NCBI GenBank assembly: GCA_949130495.1
Contig: OX422214.1
Location: forward strand, 1,038,046 to 1,102,045
DNA length: 64,000 nucleotides
Direction: 5' to 3'
DNA from: Sambucus nigra
Taxonomy: Eukaryota; Streptophyta; Magnoliopsida; Dipsacales; Adoxaceae
The notes beneath the pieces are model-generated. The model saw only the letters and a list, made by a program, of their open reading frames with translations. It was not told the DNA's origin and ran no database searches. Position numbers and translations under genes: made by a program. This document shows, piece after piece, positions 12,507 through 23,279 of the stretch. Within the stretch, counting starts at the first letter, position 1. Every line of letters begins with the position of its first letter.

Positions 12507-12579
12507 TCGATCGATCGACATTCATAAGTCGATCGATCGACCACAATCGATCGATCGAAGGTCAAGGTCGATCGATCGA
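12507..12579. repeat. TCGATCGATCGA palindrome cluster, element A 5' LTR
   Basis: Four perfect 12-bp palindromes TCGATCGATCGA lie at 12507, 12529, 12547 and 12568, spaced about 18-22 bp. The 3' LTR copy (20337-20409) has one word altered to TCGATCGATAGA. Confidence 0.9.
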
Positions 12580-13661
12580 CCTTCCCAGAATGAATAAAGT
12601 TTTCCTTAATTGAATTTTAATGATGATAACCCTTGGATAATATTATTGGAGACATTGTGATTACCCTAAATTTTAAGAAAGACCAATAGGCATGATTTTG
12701 AGATTGGACATTAATTGGAATTTAATTTGAGGAATCATTCTAAATTAATGAAATTCGTTATGTGAGATAATATTTGGGTTAATAGTACAAATTTGAATAA
12801 TTTGATGAAATAAGGTTTGGGGCAGAAGTAAGGACCTTAGGTATAGCGATGTTATATGAGGGAATTATGGGAACTTAATAGTCTATTCGAGACAGGTTTT
12901 AAGTTTAAGATATTACGACGTGAGACGTGTCGACTATTTAATTTATATATTGTCGGGACACTTGAAATACATGAATTGGGAATAATGGTATAATGATGTA
13001 GAGAATGCCCTTATTAATATTGAAACATCTAAGATGTGTGAATGCTTAGTAGATAACTTTATGTGTATGACATACCTACCATACTTGCTATCACGGGAGG
13101 TTACGTTCGCTTAGGACCTTCTTATCCTTTTGTTGCCCGGATTTAGATTGGTGCCTAGAGGATATAGTTCAAGAGAATGACTTATTTGTGAGTTAATAAG
13201 CCAGCTGACTATGGAGCGTAGGTATGTACGTGACCATGGATATGATTGAATTATGTTCGCCTCCATTTATGTGTGTGGTGTTGATTCCAACAATTCCTGA
13301 GAGATTCGGAATTTGTAATCCTTATGTACGTGATGTACCGGGATGGATAGCAGAGTATGTGTGCACCGCAGCTTAGCCTTTGGGTGCTTGTATTGTATAT
13401 TTATGATGTGAAAATATACGGTTAATCGAGAAGGAATTTACTATAATAAATTGTGAGTATAATTATGGTAATGTTTTGAAAGATAAAAAGAGATCTTTTT
13501 GGTATTGTTAATAATTGTGAATCCGGGAATTAAAGTAGAACTCTCTATTTATTTATTAAAGTTGGAAATTTAACGAGAACCGAGTAGAAGTGTTAGAAAC
13601 TCTTTAGATAGTTATGAGATAACACACGAATGGGTACAGGAACGTTAGGAGTGCACAGTTA

Positions 13662-13680
13662 GACGAGAGGTGAGTATATC
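13662..13680 (+). promoter_or_regulatory. Conserved splice-donor-like module in LTR A
   Basis: GACGAGAG|GTGAGTATATC fits the plant U2 5' splice site consensus, with the break at 13669/13670. The same GAGRG|GTGAG core sits at the equivalent place in LTRs B (22436/22437), C (3859/3858, minus), E (about 38736-38740, minus) and G (61362/61363). It lies between GTGCAC-like inverted sequences. A role in splicing is inference. Confidence 0.5.
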
Positions 13681-14336
13681 ATGTGAGAGCACGTCCTAAC
13701 ATGTACTTTGCATATACTGTTTTAAATGTTTTTAAAGCACTTGCAGGTTTTTAAAATATCTCCACATTCGGGCTCTGACCCGTTTGCTTTCAAATCTATC
13801 TTTTTGTAAAACCATTTTAGGTGCCCAGCCACAAGGTCACCATGCATAGGATTTCCATTCTGATGACGAGCTGTAGCTGCTTGTGGAAACTACAGGGACT
13901 TGCTTTTAGACGCTTATATCATTTGGACCCCTTATTCATTATTCCTCAGTTGTAGGGCATGTCGCCCAAGTTCTATTAGATACATTTCCATTTCAGTTTT
14001 CAGACGTTGGCATGTATTCATTTCAGTATTCAGTATTTTATTACTTACTTCAGTTGTGAGATTGTATTATGAGGAGTTTTTCCTCCAGTTTTATTTATAG
14101 CATGTTACGGTTACTCTATTACTTCATTATGGTGAATGGTGTTATTATTTATTCATTATACTTGCATGTTAATCAGACTTTAAATTAAAATTTGGCACTT
14201 ACTTTTTAAGTACTAGGTGGTTAGTAATAATAAAACGTTTTCGACAGTGATGCTGTTAACTGAGCCAACTTGGCATTTTGAATTAATTTTGTAAAGGAGT
14301 AGCTACCCGGTGTTTAATTAGTCGGTGTGTCACAGG

Positions 14337-14348
14337 TGGTATCAGAGC
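14337..14348 (+). other. Primer binding site (initiator tRNA-Met type), element A
   Basis: TGGTATCAGAGC lies two bases after the LTR end at 14334. It matches the usual plant initiator tRNA-Met primer site of chromoviruses. Confidence 0.93.
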
Positions 14349-14500
14349 ATCAGGTTCTAGTGTCCTTTAGGATCTGTACGGCTATTATGTTTCCGCTACG
14401 TTTCTTTGATATAGAGCCCTATATTTTAGGACTGTTGTACTCTTATTGTGTATGCTTCGTTCTTCAGCTTTATTAAGTTTATAACCATGAACTTATAAAC

Positions 14501-14516
14501 TTTGTTCTCATTTCAG
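14501..14516 (+). promoter_or_regulatory. Splice-acceptor-like sequence abutting gag ATG, element A
   Basis: A pyrimidine-rich run ending TTCTCATTTCAG lies immediately before the gag ATG at 14517. Element B has TTCTTATTTCAG and element C has ATCATTCCAG at the same place. With the LTR donor this would define an 847-nt leader intron (13670-14516) containing the PBS. Confidence 0.5.
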
Positions 14517-17500
14517 ATGCCTCCACGACGTGCACGACGAGTTCCCAGGAATGCAATGCCCGAACCCCAGCCCGCTCCGGTTCAGGGCATGATGAACGCC
14601 GCTGAGGTTGCAGCTATTGTAGCCCAAGCGGTAAATGCCGCCATTGCCGTTGTTCAGCAGGCACCGCCTCAGGCGCCGGTTGCCGCGCCAGTTCAGGCAA
14701 CCTCATTCCCGTCTACTTGGGAGCACGTACGTGATGCTTTTCAGAAAGCGCATCCGCCAGAGTTTGCAGGCAGCTCAGATGTAATAGTCTCGAGCCAATG
14801 GAGGAAGGATATACAGCGGCACTTAAGGATGTATGAGTGCACGGATGTTCAGAAGCAGGTGCTAGCTACTTTTAAGCTAGTTGGATCTGCATTGCAGTGG
14901 TGGGAGTCTATTACCACCGTAGAGGAGAGGGATACTCTCACTATTCATGAGTTTTGGGTGCGGTTCGACCGCAAGTACTTTCCGTCAGCAGTTCACACGG
15001 AAATGAGGAGGAGATTGATGAGTTTGAAGCAGGAGGGCAAGACAGTGGCCGAGTATGAGGCCGAGTTCACTAATCTTTTGAATATCGTTCCTGATGAGAT
15101 ACCGTCAGAGAAGAAGAAGATTGAGAAATTTACCGACGGGTTGACATGGAGGATCCGTCAGCATCTGTTAGGGAACCTTTCGTTGGCCACGTATTCTGAT
15201 GTGGTTAACGCTGCATTGTTACATTGCCAGGACCACCGTTTTCATATGGCCGAGGGCAAGAGATCGGGGGAGTCTAGCCATCAGGGCAGGACTGGAGGAC
15301 ATGGTGCCAGCGGGGCACAAACCGGTCAGGGGCATAGACAGACTGAGCAGGGTACCCAGCAGGGGGACAATAAGAGGTTCCAGTCAGGGAACCACAGGCA
15401 GGGACAGGGAGGTTTCCACCAGGGCCATCAGGGTCCAAACGGCCATCAGGGCCAACAGGGGAAGAATGGGCAGCAGTTCCATCAGGGCCAGCAGGGCCAA
15501 GGGAGGAATGGTAACGGCCACCAGGGCCGGGGACAGCAGGGGCAGAGGGGAGGGAACTTCCCATGGAAGTGCTTCACTTGTGGCAAGACTGGCCATAAGA
15601 AGCAGGATTGTCCTGATAGGGGCAGGGCCCCACAGCAGCAGCCGCAGGGTGCTCGCCAGGAGCCACAGAGACCCATGTTTCCCGCCGTTCTTCCCGCACC
15701 GCCACAGATGGCAGCATTGCCACCCATTCCAGCAGTCCCAGCACAGCAGGGGCAGCTACAGTATGGACGTGTCTACAACGTTCACCAGGCTGCAGTTCCA
15801 CAGGCACCGCCCGCGATCGAGGGTACGTTTCCTATCCATGGCACTATGGGTCGGGTGTTATTTGATACGGGTGCTATACACTGTTTTATTGCTACACACT
15901 TCGCGAAAGCTTTAGGATTGTTAGCTACGGCAGAGAGCACAGTGACGTGTGTCGACTCACCATTAGGGAGTGGGTCACTTATTTTCTTTATATGCCGGGG
16001 AGTGGGAGTAGAGGTTGGTGGTTTGGTATTACCTGCGGACATGTTGGTACTAGATATGCATGTTCACGATGTTATTATCGGTATGGACTGGCTCGCTGAT
16101 CATAGAGCAATGATTGATTGCTTTGGTGGGAGCATTGTTTTTGCCATTCCGGGGCAAGAGATATTTGTTGTGGCGATGCCTCGCCCAGAGGGAGGCTCGA
16201 CCGCTCATTTATATTACATTGAGGAGGATACCTCTAAGGAGGTTGTAATTCCTTTAGATTCAATCCCAGTCGTCAGGGAGTATTCTGATGTGTTTCAGGA
16301 GATACCAGGCCTACCCCCCAGTCGAGAGATAGATTTTGTTATAGACTTGTTACCCGATACGAGACCTATAGCACGAGCACCGTACCGTATGGCTCCAGCT
16401 GAGATGCGAGAGCTACGGGATCAGATAGAGCAGCTGTTAGGGCAGGGCTTTATTCGTAGGAGTACCTCACCTTGGGGCGCTCCAGTTTTGTTTGTGAAGA
16501 AAAGGGATGGTTCACTGCGTTTGTGCGTGGACTACCGAGAGTTGAATAAGGTCACGATACGGAATAAGTATCCGTTGCCTCGAATCGACGACTTATTCGA
16601 CCAGTTGAGAGGAGCTTCTTTCTTCTCGAAGATTGATTTGAGATTAGGATACCATCAGTTGCGTATCAGGGAGGAGGATGTCTCGAAGACTGCGTTCTTA
16701 TCGAGATATGGTTCTTATGAGTTTCGGGTTATGCCTTTCGGCTTGACCAACGCTCCAGCAGTGTTTATGGACTTGATGAACAGGGTGTTCAGAGATTTCC
16801 TAGATCAGTTTGTCATTGTCTTCATTGATGACATTCTGGTCTACTCTCAGACAGAGGAGGAGCACGCCGAGCATTTGAGGCAGGTTTTGCAGACACTTCG
16901 TCAGAACGAGCTGTATGCAAAATATGAGAAGTGCGGGTTTTGGCTGAAGGAGGTCCAGTTCTTGGGTCACATTATTTCCGACCAGGGAATATCTGTTGAT
17001 CCGGGAAAGGTATCAGCGGTGAGGGAGTGGGGACAGCCCACGACACCAACGGAGATTCGTAGTTTCTTGGGCTTAGCAGGATACTACAGGAGATTTATTC
17101 GGGGTTTCTCGGAGATAGCAGGTCCTTTGACACATCTTACTCGTAAGGGTGTGCCATACATCTGGAGTGATGCCTGTCAGTTGGCATTCGATGAGTTGAA
17201 GGACAAATTGACCTCAGCACCTGTGTTAGCATTGCCGAGACCGGGCGTTGAGTATTTGGTTTACACCGATGCGTCTTTGCAAGGGCTTGGAGGTGTTTTG
17301 CAGCAGGAGAGACATGCCATAGCTTATGCTTCCCGTAATCTTAAGCCTCATGAGAAGAATTACCCCACGCATGATTTGGAGTTGGCAGCAGTGGTATTTG
17401 CCTTACGGATTTGGAGGCACTATCTTTTGGGGGAGAAGTTTCAGCTGTTCACGGACCACAAGTCACTACAGTATCTGTTCACGCAGAAGGAATTGAACAT

Positions 17501-19151
17501 GCGGCAGCGTAGGTGGCTTGAGTTTGTGAAGGACTACCAGTTCGACATCGAGTACCACCCGGGTAAGGCTAACGTGGTAGCAGACGCGTTGAGCCGCAGG
17601 CCAGCAGATGAGGTGGCAGAGGTGTGGAAGGCTAAGTGGAAGGAATTGGGACACCAGGATGCAGTGGTCTGATCTTTCGTGTCTGTGATGACTGTTACAC
17701 CGCAGATTGTCACGAAGGTGGTGAAGGCACAGGCAAATGACTCGTTCTGTCAGGAGCAGATAGTTCGATTATTAGCAGAGGGAGCTGAATCCTATACCGT
17801 TAGCTCAGACGGGGGATTACGCTTCAATGGGAGATTGGTGGTTCCAGAAGGGGAGGAATTGCGGCATGAGGTGATGGCAGAGTCGCACGGCTCACGATTC
17901 GCGGTACATCCCGGAGGGGACAAAATGTACCAAGACATGAGACGTCAGTATTGGTGGAGCGGGATGAAGAGAGATATTGCCGAGTTTGTCTCAAAATGCG
18001 CCACTTGTCAGCTCGTAAAAGTGGATCATCAGAGACCGGCAGGACTGTTACAGCCATTAGAGGTCCCGATGTGGATGTGGGAGAGCATCTCTATGGACTT
18101 TATCACGGGGTTGCCTACATCGCAGAGAGGGCACGACTCCATTTAGGTGATTGTGGATAGGTTGTCGAAGGTCGCTCATTTTCTACCCGTCAGGACAGAT
18201 TACACTGCGGGACAGTATGCCCAGCTCTTTATTTCAGAGATAGTGAGACTCCATGGGGTGCCCTTAAATATCGTGTCTGACCGAGACAAGGTATTTGTTT
18301 CACGGTTTTGGGAAAGTTTTCAGCAGGCCATGGGCACGGAATTGCGATTGAGTACGGCGTATCACCCGCAGACCGATGGACAGACCGAGCGCACAAATCA
18401 GATGTTGGAGGACATGCTACGTATGTGTACCATTGACTTTGAGGGTGGATGGGAGCAGTATCTTCCACTGGTGGAGTTTGCTTACAACAACTCCTATCAG
18501 TTCACCATTGGCATGGCTCCATTTGAGGCATTGTACGGTAGACCTTGTCGTTCCCCAGCATGCTGGTTGGAGGTGGGGGACAACAAACTACTTGGGCCGG
18601 AAGTGATTCAGGATACTTCGGCAAGGATAGAATTGATTCGCAGTCGCATTCGGGTGGCTCAGGACAGACAGAAGAGTTATGCTGACGCAAAGAGATTTTT
18701 CAGAGAGTTCCAAGTAGGGGACCAGGTTTTGCTCAGGGTATCTCCTATGAAGGGGATTATGCGTTTTGGGAAGAAAGGGAAGTTGGCACCGAGATATGTG
18801 GGACCATTTCCTATTATTGAGCGGATTGGACCGGTTGCGTACAGACTTGGGTTACAGGAGCATTTACATCGGATTCACGATGTGTTTCATATTTCCTCGC
18901 TTAGGAAATACCTTAGAGACGATTTGGCTCATTCTCTCATTGCTGTGGAGGATATTGATCTCCAGCCGGATAGTTCTTACGAGGAGGGACCTATTGCTAT
19001 TCTAGACCGAAGTGAGTGGAAACTGCGGTCAAAGATAGTTCCGTTAGTGCGTGTTCAGTGGCGACATCATAATGTCGAGGAGTCCACATGGGAGCGCGAG
19101 GATGAGATGCGCGAACGTTATCCAGAGTTATTCTTACCAGGTACTTTCTAG
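14517..19151 (+). pseudogene. gag-pol: Element A gag-pol polyprotein, two nonsense codons (Tekay/Del-like chromovirus)
   Basis: One frame of 1,545 codons including the stop encodes capsid, protease, reverse transcriptase, RNase H and integrase of a Ty3/Gypsy element. It is interrupted only by TGA at 17670 and TAG at 18144, where element B has CGA and TGG. In order: capsid core (LQWWESI, about 14700-15240); a Q/G/H-rich linker (15270-15560); zinc knuckle [14 protein letters not shown] (15570-15611); protease FDTGA near 15861; RT with VFIDDIL near 16821; RNase H TDAS near 17265; integrase zinc finger to CATC (about 17880-18010); and integrase D, D, E at 18095, 18279 and 18387, the last two 36 codons apart. 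A C-terminal chromodomain-like segment (VRVQWRHHNVEESTW) ends the protein. The RT motif has L where element B has S (DLRLGY versus DLRSGY). The ATG at 14517 is preferred over the in-frame TTG at 14502 because it follows the acceptor-like site and matches B. The second stop lies inside the integrase core, so the copy should not transpose by itself. Confidence 0.93.
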
Positions 19152-19182
19152 TTCCGAATTTCGGGACGAAATTCAGTTATTA

Positions 19183-19193
19183 GGGGGGGAGTA
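19183..19193 (+). other. Polypurine tract, element A
   Basis: A GGGGGGGAGTA run directly abuts the 3' LTR at 19194, downstream of the gag-pol stop at 19149-19151. Confidence 0.85.
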
Positions 19194-22162
19194 TGTAATA
19201 CCCCGTATTTTCGGCGTTATTTATTTTTGGGGATTAATTGAATTAAATGTTTATTAATTGGAAATTAATCCGGATAATAATATTAATGAGATGTGAGTTA
19301 GTATTTTATTATAATGTGCATACTTGGCATTATATGAATATTGGTAATATTGATATTGTCGTGAGATATAAATACGACAATTTGGGAATTTTACTTGACG
19401 CGTGTGACCGCCACGTCATGATATTGTGCTACATAATTAAAAAGTGAATTTTAGTTCCATTAACCGTATGGTCGTTTTGAGTGCGCCAACGCGTCCGGAA
19501 GGGTCGAGATAGTCAGAAAACACTAGCCGGAAGTTTAGTTTGGGTCCCGGGATATTTGTGGGCCATACCGACATCTTAAGGGGTAATTTGGTAATTTGTA
19601 TTTTTGGGAATTAAAAAGTGACGAAAATGGAATTAATAAGCTGACTATTTCCTTAACCCACTTAACCCACTAACCCCACTATATGTCATTATGGGCTACG
19701 GGAGAAGTTGATATAGCAATTCAACTCCCACAAACCATTTCACACCTCCATTCTCCATTATCTTCAACCTTGGGAAAAGCTTGAGAGAGAGAGAGAGAAG
19801 GGAACCTTGAGAAGAACTTGAGAGAAAGAGAGAAGGGAAGAATTCTGCAGAAAAGAGAGAGAAGGAACAACTTTGTCACAAAGATTCTACACCAAATTCT
19901 GAGATAATTAAGGCAAGTGATTTAAACCCTTTTAATTCAAGATATGTTTCCATGTTTAGGAATTTTCGAAATTGATTTTTGGAGTTAAATTAGACCCATG
20001 AATTGAAAGATAAAAGCCATGATTTATGTAGGATTTGCATGTAGTATATTCTGGACGAAATTATATGTTGAAAACAGAACCTTGATGATCAAAAGGTAGA
20101 ATTAGAAGAAACTTAATGATGTTCTTGAATGGAAGAAATCTGGGAAATTTTTGATGTAGTTTTAATCCAAAGTAAGCCTTTAAATGATGAATTATGGGAT
20201 TTAGAATGTTATTACTGATATAGGATGTTAGTATAACGTTATAGTGACCTTATCTTGATGTTTCATGCTTAAAAATGGTGAATTGGGACGAAACTGTAAA
20301 TGCAAAACGAAGCAGCCCGTAACAGACCTGTGTAATCGATCGATAGACATTCATAAGTCGATCGATCGACCACAATCGATCGATCGAAGGTCAAGGTCGA
20401 TCGATCGACCTTCCCAGAATGAATAAAGTTTTCCTTAATTGAATTTTAATGATGATAACCGTTGGATAATATTATTGGAGACATTGTGATTACCCTAAAT
20501 TTTAAGGAAGACCAATAGGCATGATTTTGAGATTGGACATTAATTGGAATTTAATTTGAGGAATCATTCTAAATTAATGAAATTCGTTATGTGAGATAAT
20601 ATTTGGGTTAATAGTACAAATTTGAATAATTTGATGAAATATGGTTTGGGGCAGAAGTAAGGACCTTAGGTATAGCGATGTTATATGAGGGAATTATGGG
20701 AACTTAATAGTCTATTCGAGACAGGTTTTAAGTTTAAGATATTACGACGTGAGACGTGTTGACTATTTAATTTATATATTGTCGGGACACTTGAAATACA
20801 TGAATTGGGAATAATGGTATAATGATGTAGAGAATACCCTTATTAATATTGAAACATCTAAGATGTGTGAATGCTTAGTAGATAACTTTATGTGTATGAC
20901 ATACCTACCATACTTGCTATCACGGGAGGTTACGTTCGCTTAGGACCTTCTTATCCTTGTGTTGCCCGGATTTAGATTGGTGCCTAGAGGATATAGTTCA
21001 AGAGAATGACTTATTTGTGAGTTAATAAGCCAGCTGACTATGGAGCGTAGGTATGTACGTGACCATGGATATGATTGAATTATGTTCGCCTCCATTTATG
21101 TGTGTGGTGTTGATTCCAACAATTCCTGAGAGATTCGGAATTTGTAATCCTTATGTACGTGATGTACCGGGATGGATAGCAGAGTATGTGTGCACCGCAG
21201 CTTAGCCTTTGGGTGCTTGTATTGTATATTTATGATGTGAAAATATACGGTTAATCGAGAAGGAATTTACTATAATAAATTGTGAGTATAATTATGGTAA
21301 TGTTTTGAAAGATAAAAAGAGATCTTTTTGGTATTGTTAGTAATTGTGAATCTGGGAATTAAAGTAGAACTCTCTATTTATTTATTAAAGTTGGAAATTT
21401 AACGAGAACCGAGTAGAAGTGTTAGAAACTCTTTAGATAGTTATGAGATAACACACGAATGGGTACAGGAACGTTAGGAGTGCACAGTTAGACGAGAGGT
21501 GAGTATATCATGTGAGAGCACGTCCTAACATGTACTTTGCATATACTGTTTTAAATGTTTTTAAAGCACTTGCAGGTTTTTAAAATATCTCCACATTCGG
21601 GCTCTGACCCGTTTCTTTCAAATCTATCTTTTTGTAAAACCATTTTAGGTGCCCAGCCACAAGGTCACCATGCATAGGATTTCCATTCTGATGACGAGCT
21701 GTAGCTGCTTGTGGAAGCTACAGGGACTTGCTTTTAGACGCTTATATCATTTGGACCCCTTATTCATTATTCCTCAGTTGTAGGGCATGTCGCCCAAGTT
21801 CTATTAGATACATTTCCATTTCAGTTTTCAGACGTTGGCATGTATTCATTTCAGTATTCAGTATTTCATTACTTACTTCAGTTGTGAGATTGTATTATGA
21901 GGAGTTTTTCCTCCAGTTTTATTTATAGCATGTTCCGGTTACTCTATTACTTCATTATGGTGAATGGTGTTATTATTTCTTCATTATACTTGCATGTTAA
22001 TCAGACTTTAAATTAAAATTTGGCACTTACTTTTTAAGTACTAGGTGGTTAGTAATAATAAAACGTTTTCGACAGTGATGCTGTTAACTGAGCCAACTTG
22101 GCATTTTGAATTAATTTTGTAAAGGAGTAGCTACCCGGTGTTTAATTAGTCGGGGTGTCACA
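19194..22162 (+). repeat. Element A 3' LTR
   Basis: This 2,969-bp LTR is near-identical to 11400-14334. The visible length difference is an extra GA-rich segment near 19800-19835 that looks like a local duplication. The palindrome cluster is at 20337-20409. Confidence 0.95.
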
Positions 22163-22167
22163 CTTAA

Positions 22168-23096
22168 TTAATGGGAACCTTCATGTTAATGTTGTGAATA
22201 TAATTACGGTATTGCTTCGAGAAATATAACGAGTTAACTGATAGTGATATATATATTGCATATTGAGCATCTAAGTTTACGTTAAACCCCTACTTAATTA
22301 CGAGCGTTATAATGTTAATAGAACCAAGTAATAAGGGTAGGACCTATGACAGTCTAGCTAGATATGATGTCACTTAGCTAGTGGTTGTGTCGTTATAGAT
22401 GGGTACTTACGTTAGGAGTGCACTGTTAGACGAGAGGTGAGAATATCATGTGAGTGCACGTCCTAACATGTACTTTGCATTTAATGTTTTAAATATTTTT
22501 AAAGCACTTGCAGGTTTTTAAAATATCTCCACATTCGGGCTCTGACCCGTTTGCTTTCAAATCTACTTTTCTTGTAAAACCATTTTAGGTGCCCAGCCAC
22601 AAGGACACCATGCATAGGATACTCATTCTGGTGACGAGCTGTAGCTGTTTGTGGAAGCTATAGGGATTTGCTTGTAGACGCTTCTATCACTTGGATTCCA
22701 GATTCATTATCTATCAGTTATAGGGCATGTTGCCCATTTCTATTAGAGTTACATTTCCATTACAGTTTTCAGACTTTGGCATGTACTGTTTTAATATTCA
22801 GTTTACTTATCAGTTGTGGGATTTGTAGTGAGGAGTTTTCCTCCAGACTTTAATTACATTATGTGATGGTTATTCTTTTTACTTCAGTATGGTGAATGGT
22901 GTTATTATTCTTTATTACACTTGTTGCATGTTAATCAGACTTTAATTAAAATTTGGCACTTACTTTTTAAATACTAGGTGGTTAGTAATAATAAAAATGT
23001 TTTCGACAGTGATGCTATTAACTGAGCCAACTTGGCATTTTGAATTAATTTAATAAAGGAGTAGCTACCCGGTATTTAATTAGTCGGGGTGTCACA
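22168..23096 (+). repeat. Element B 5' LTR, second part
   Basis: The B LTR resumes after element A and its target duplication (22163-22167). It contains the donor-like GAGAG|GTGAGA (22436/22437), GGGCTCTGACCC (about 22538) and the CCAGCCACAAGGACACC module (about 22594-22610), and ends GGGGTGTCACA at 23096. Confidence 0.92.
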
Positions 23097-23098
23097 GG

Positions 23099-23110
23099 TG
23101 GTATCAGAGC
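23099..23110 (+). other. Primer binding site (initiator tRNA-Met type), element B
   Basis: TGGTATCAGAGC lies two bases after the LTR end, identical to element A. Confidence 0.93.
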
Positions 23111-23279
23111 ATCAGGTTCTAGTGTCCTTTAGGATCTGACGGCTTATTATGTTTCCGCTAAGTTTCTTTGATATAGAGCCCTATATTTTAGGACTGTTGT
23201 ACTCTTTTTGTGTATGCTTCGTTCTTCAGCTATCTTAAGTTTATAAACAGCGAACTTATAAACTTTGTTCTTATTTCAG

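Larger units (their letters stand above)
11400..14334 (+). repeat. Element A 5' LTR
   Basis: This is a 2,935-bp LTR from TGTAATACCCCG to TGTCACA. It carries GGGTCGAGATAGTCAGAAAA (11707-11726), a GA-rich leader tract (about 11985-12035), GGCAAGTG (12083-12090), four TCGATCGATCGA palindromes (12507-12579), the GCTATCACGGGAGG module (13086-13110), the donor-like GAGAG|GTGAGT (break at 13669/13670), GGGCTCTGACCC (about 13772) and the GTGCCCAGCCACAAGG module (about 13822). A TATA-like ATATAAATA near 11572 is a possible promoter, but no start site can be fixed from sequence. Confidence 0.95.
11400..22162 (+). mobile_element. Element A: complete Tekay/Del-like chromovirus nested in B's 5' LTR
   Basis: The target duplication CTTAA lies at 11395-11399 and 22163-22167. 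The 5' LTR is 11400-14334, PBS 14337-14348, gag-pol 14517-19151, polypurine tract 19183-19193 and 3' LTR 19194-22162. The two LTRs look almost identical, the main difference being an extra GA-rich stretch of roughly 35 bp near 19800-19835. This implies a recent insertion, younger than B. The empty site is preserved at 7149-7165 and in B's 3' LTR near 30000. Confidence 0.97.

Noticed and set aside
15199..15915. 238-codon frame overlapping gag of element A
   Set aside because: It is a shadow frame of gag-pol. The gag-pol frame has clear capsid, zinc-knuckle and protease motifs.
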